52,744 nt of DNA from contig JANYHH010000039.1 of the NCBI GenBank assembly GCA_025359505.1, forward strand, positions 1 through 52,744, read 5' to 3'. A program made the translations under genes and the position numbers. Within the stretch, counting starts at the first letter, position 1. Every line of letters begins with the position of its first letter. This DNA comes from Deinococcales bacterium. Its GTDB lineage: Bacteria > Deinococcota > Deinococci > Deinococcales > JAAFIG01. The notes beneath the pieces were generated by a model. It made no database searches. It was not told the origin of the DNA and was given only the letters and a program-made list of their open reading frames with translations. Below, in pieces: positions 48,818 through 52,744 of the stretch.

Positions 48818-49291
48818 TTAGGTTTCGAGGTCTGGCTCGCCATGCAAGCGCAGTAAGTCCGCTGCATCTGCTAAATCCCTCAGTCTGCCTGCCGCTCGCT
48901 TGTTTCTAATTTGATCGTGCGGGTGAATGAACATCACCGTCGCCTCGCGCAATTGCACAGGGACGGCTCGAGCGTAAGCGGCGTCGAACTCCACGGCTTT
49001 GATTCGCAGCAGCACCTCAATTTTATTTGGCTCGAGTCCAACCAGCGGGAAGCCTAAACGGGTCGTCTCGAGCAGTGAAAGAGCGTCCTGTACAGGAAAG
49101 TCAACACTCGCAAACTCGAGGCTTGCCAGTCGCAAACGCTCTAAGTTGTCTGAAGTTGGTTGCACCCAAATATCGAGGTCTTTGGTGTAGCGGCTTTGAA
49201 CGTGAAGAATGTAAGCGTAACCGCCGACGACCATGAATTTTACGTCGCGCTGTGCGAGCAGCACCAAGAAGTCAATGAAATTGTCGTTCAA
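48818..49291 (-). CDS. Nucleotidyltransferase-fold protein, toxin-like
   Basis: This 157-residue protein has the minimal nucleotidyltransferase fold: VKFMVVGGYAYILH supplies the GG motif and YTKDLDIWVQP the catalytic Asp-x-Asp pair. The rest, ending with a helix rich in Arg and Ala, fits the DUF6036/AbiEii-like group whose members act in toxin-antitoxin and abortive-infection systems. It begins at TTG 49291, overlapping the stop of the small upstream gene (TTGA). The pair looks like a type II or type IV-like module; the toxic action is inference. Confidence 0.75.
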   Translation of the reverse strand: MNDNFIDFLVLLAQRDVKFMVVGGYAYILHVQSRYTKDLDIWVQPTSDNLERLRLASLEFASVDFPVQDALSLLETTRLGFPLVGLEPNKIEVLLRIKAVEFDAAYARAVPVQLREATVMFIHPHDQIRNKRAAGRLRDLADAADLLRLHGEPDLET

Positions 49292-49509
49292 AATGCATCT
49301 CGGAGCAGGTTGTAATGAACGGATTTATCAATTGAACTTGGAATCAGAATGCCTTTGATGGCTTCCTCGAGTTTGCGACCACGACTCTGAATTTTTACGT
49401 GTAATGCAAAGCGCTCTTGGGGTGTGAGCAGCAACCAAGCTGGGTCGAGACCGTCATCAGATTCGTCGATTACATCGTTTTTCAGATCGAGCATTCTTAC
49501 GGGTTTCAT
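49288..49509 (-). CDS. Small partner of the nucleotidyltransferase gene
   Basis: This 73-residue acidic-then-basic protein (DLKNDVIDESDDGLDPAW followed by LLLTPQERFALHVKIQSRG) lies immediately upstream of the nucleotidyltransferase gene and overlaps it by four bases. The position suggests an antitoxin or accessory partner. I recognise no DNA-binding motif. The AT-rich spacer above 49509 may hold its promoter. Confidence 0.65.
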   Translation of the reverse strand: MKPVRMLDLKNDVIDESDDGLDPAWLLLTPQERFALHVKIQSRGRKLEEAIKGILIPSSIDKSVHYNLLRDAF

Positions 49510-49691
49510 GACTCTATTATAGTCAACAATCTAATACTTGAGAGAGTCCGATTTATTTCAGGAACCCAAAAGTTGATAATGTACCCCTGCTAGTGACAAC
49601 AACTTTCTTCCCTGACCCTCGAGCCTCGGACTAGAATGCGGTCATTCACGGGCGCAACCCACTCCACCGCTCGAGCAGAAAGGATTCACCC

Positions 49692-52421
<2,730 letters not shown>

Positions 52422-52436
52422 GGGCAAGTGAAAATA

Positions 52437-52477
52437 CAGCGGCTCGAGCAGATTGCCTCGAGCTGCTGTTTGTTTTT
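52437..52477 (+). terminator. Terminator of acnA
   Basis: CAGCGGCTCGAG (52437-52448) and CTCGAGCTGCTG (52457-52468) form a twelve-base stem with one G-T pair and an eight-base loop, followed by TTTGTTTTT. Both arms contain CTCGAG, as in the icd terminator. Confidence 0.85.
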
Positions 52478-52490
52478 AACGGCAAGGGCA

Positions 52491-52551
52491 GGGTTTGCAG
52501 TGGCAAACCCCTACGGAAAATGTGGGTGTGGGGACACGCAGTGGCGTGTCC
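52491..52551. repeat. Two hairpin-family elements in tandem
   Basis: GGGTTTGC, loop AGTG, GCAAACCC and then CTACGG (52491-52516) is followed by GGACACGC, loop AGTG, GCGTGTCC (52532-52551). The first matches the element at 44489; the second keeps the GC-AGTG-GC centre with a different stem. Confidence 0.65.
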
Positions 52552-52567
52552 TGCTCAGGGGGTTGCG

Positions 52568-52609
52568 ATGATCGAGCGTTTGCATCACGTCAATATCAGC
52601 GTCCCCTAA
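52568..52609 (+). pseudogene. VOC-protein gene cut after 13 codons
   Basis: ATG 52568 opens MIERLHHVNISVP, the standard first strand of a vicinal-oxygen-chelate protein, and meets TAA at 52607. The next residue in relatives would be D or N followed by a helix; nothing of this follows in any frame. The gene is therefore interrupted or fused to unrelated DNA at about 52606. Confidence 0.6.
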
Positions 52610-52744
52610 CTACTGGACAGAAGTGGGATCACGTCGTCCAGCACGAGCCTCCCAGCGCACCCAGATAACAAGATTTGCCGCAACGTATCCAACCCCACCC
52701 TGAACACGCTCCTCGGCGGTGACCCGTTCTTCTTCAACGCAATC
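52610..52744. other. Unassigned DNA at the window edge
   Basis: The last 135 bases contain no CTCGAG and follow a broken VOC gene. One frame is open to the window end on each strand. An inserted element is possible, but I recognise no transposase motif or terminal repeat. Confidence 0.4.

Overview
The window looks like a chromosomal segment from a member of the Deinococcota, related to Deinococcus but with a more moderate GC content. I base this on four things. There is an SlpA-type envelope protein (signal peptide, one SLH domain, long coiled coil, beta-barrel ending in Phe). There is a futalosine-pathway mqnA gene and a PrcB-domain secreted protein. Many genes have a TANNNT -10 box only 5-8 bases upstream of the start codon, which implies leaderless mRNAs of the kind common in Deinococcus. 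The assignment is inference; no rRNA or tRNA gene was seen.

The most striking property is genome-wide in style: the palindrome CTCGAG is everywhere. I tallied 36 copies in the first 5,000 bases, about one per 140 bases, against roughly 0.3 per kb expected for this composition. It lies in all reading frames, between genes, in terminator stems and at repeat borders. It behaves like a highly iterated palindrome comparable to cyanobacterial HIP1. It is scarce in the S-layer gene, in the peptide-binding protein gene and in an AT-rich acquired island.

Layout. 0-8.2 kb: a low-complexity Arg/Gly-rich protein, an aldo/keto reductase-SDR pair, a VOC protein, an EamA exporter, and class II ribonucleotide reductase NrdJ behind a 5' leader that looks like an attenuator. 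8.2-16.1 kb: an accessory island of toxin-antitoxin and defence-like genes. It holds DUF5615/DUF433, an AT-rich DUF262-HEPN pair, DUF433/XisI, HigB-HigA, DUF433/HicB-like, HTH-PIN and a broken ribbon-helix-helix antitoxin, with two site-2-protease-like membrane genes, one of them catalytically dead. 16.2-19.6 kb: the slpA-like gene with a long leader. 19.7-28 kb: HD hydrolase, tgt, a CPBP protease, a frameshifted phytanoyl-CoA dioxygenase-like gene, a nitrilase-family amidohydrolase, a PrcB protein and a tandem triplet of unknown four-helix membrane proteins. 28-32.7 kb: a peptide ABC importer (two permeases with unusual insertions and a binding protein, no ATPase genes). 32.9-39.7 kb: a TPR protein, a CAP-domain protein, mqnA, an MFS exporter and a TetR regulator. 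40-43 kb: an unknown polytopic membrane protein coupled to a YtkA/FixH-like protein, a PH-like membrane protein and an AT-rich remnant. 43-52.7 kb: rarA, NADP-isocitrate dehydrogenase (icd), hypothetical genes, an alpha/beta hydrolase, a winged-helix regulator, a nucleotidyltransferase module and aconitase (acnA). The window ends in a VOC gene cut off after 13 codons.

icd and acnA lie about 4 kb apart and encode consecutive TCA-cycle steps, but they are separate transcription units, each with its own intrinsic terminator. Intergenic DNA carries at least three dispersed repeat families. All counts and alignments were done by eye.
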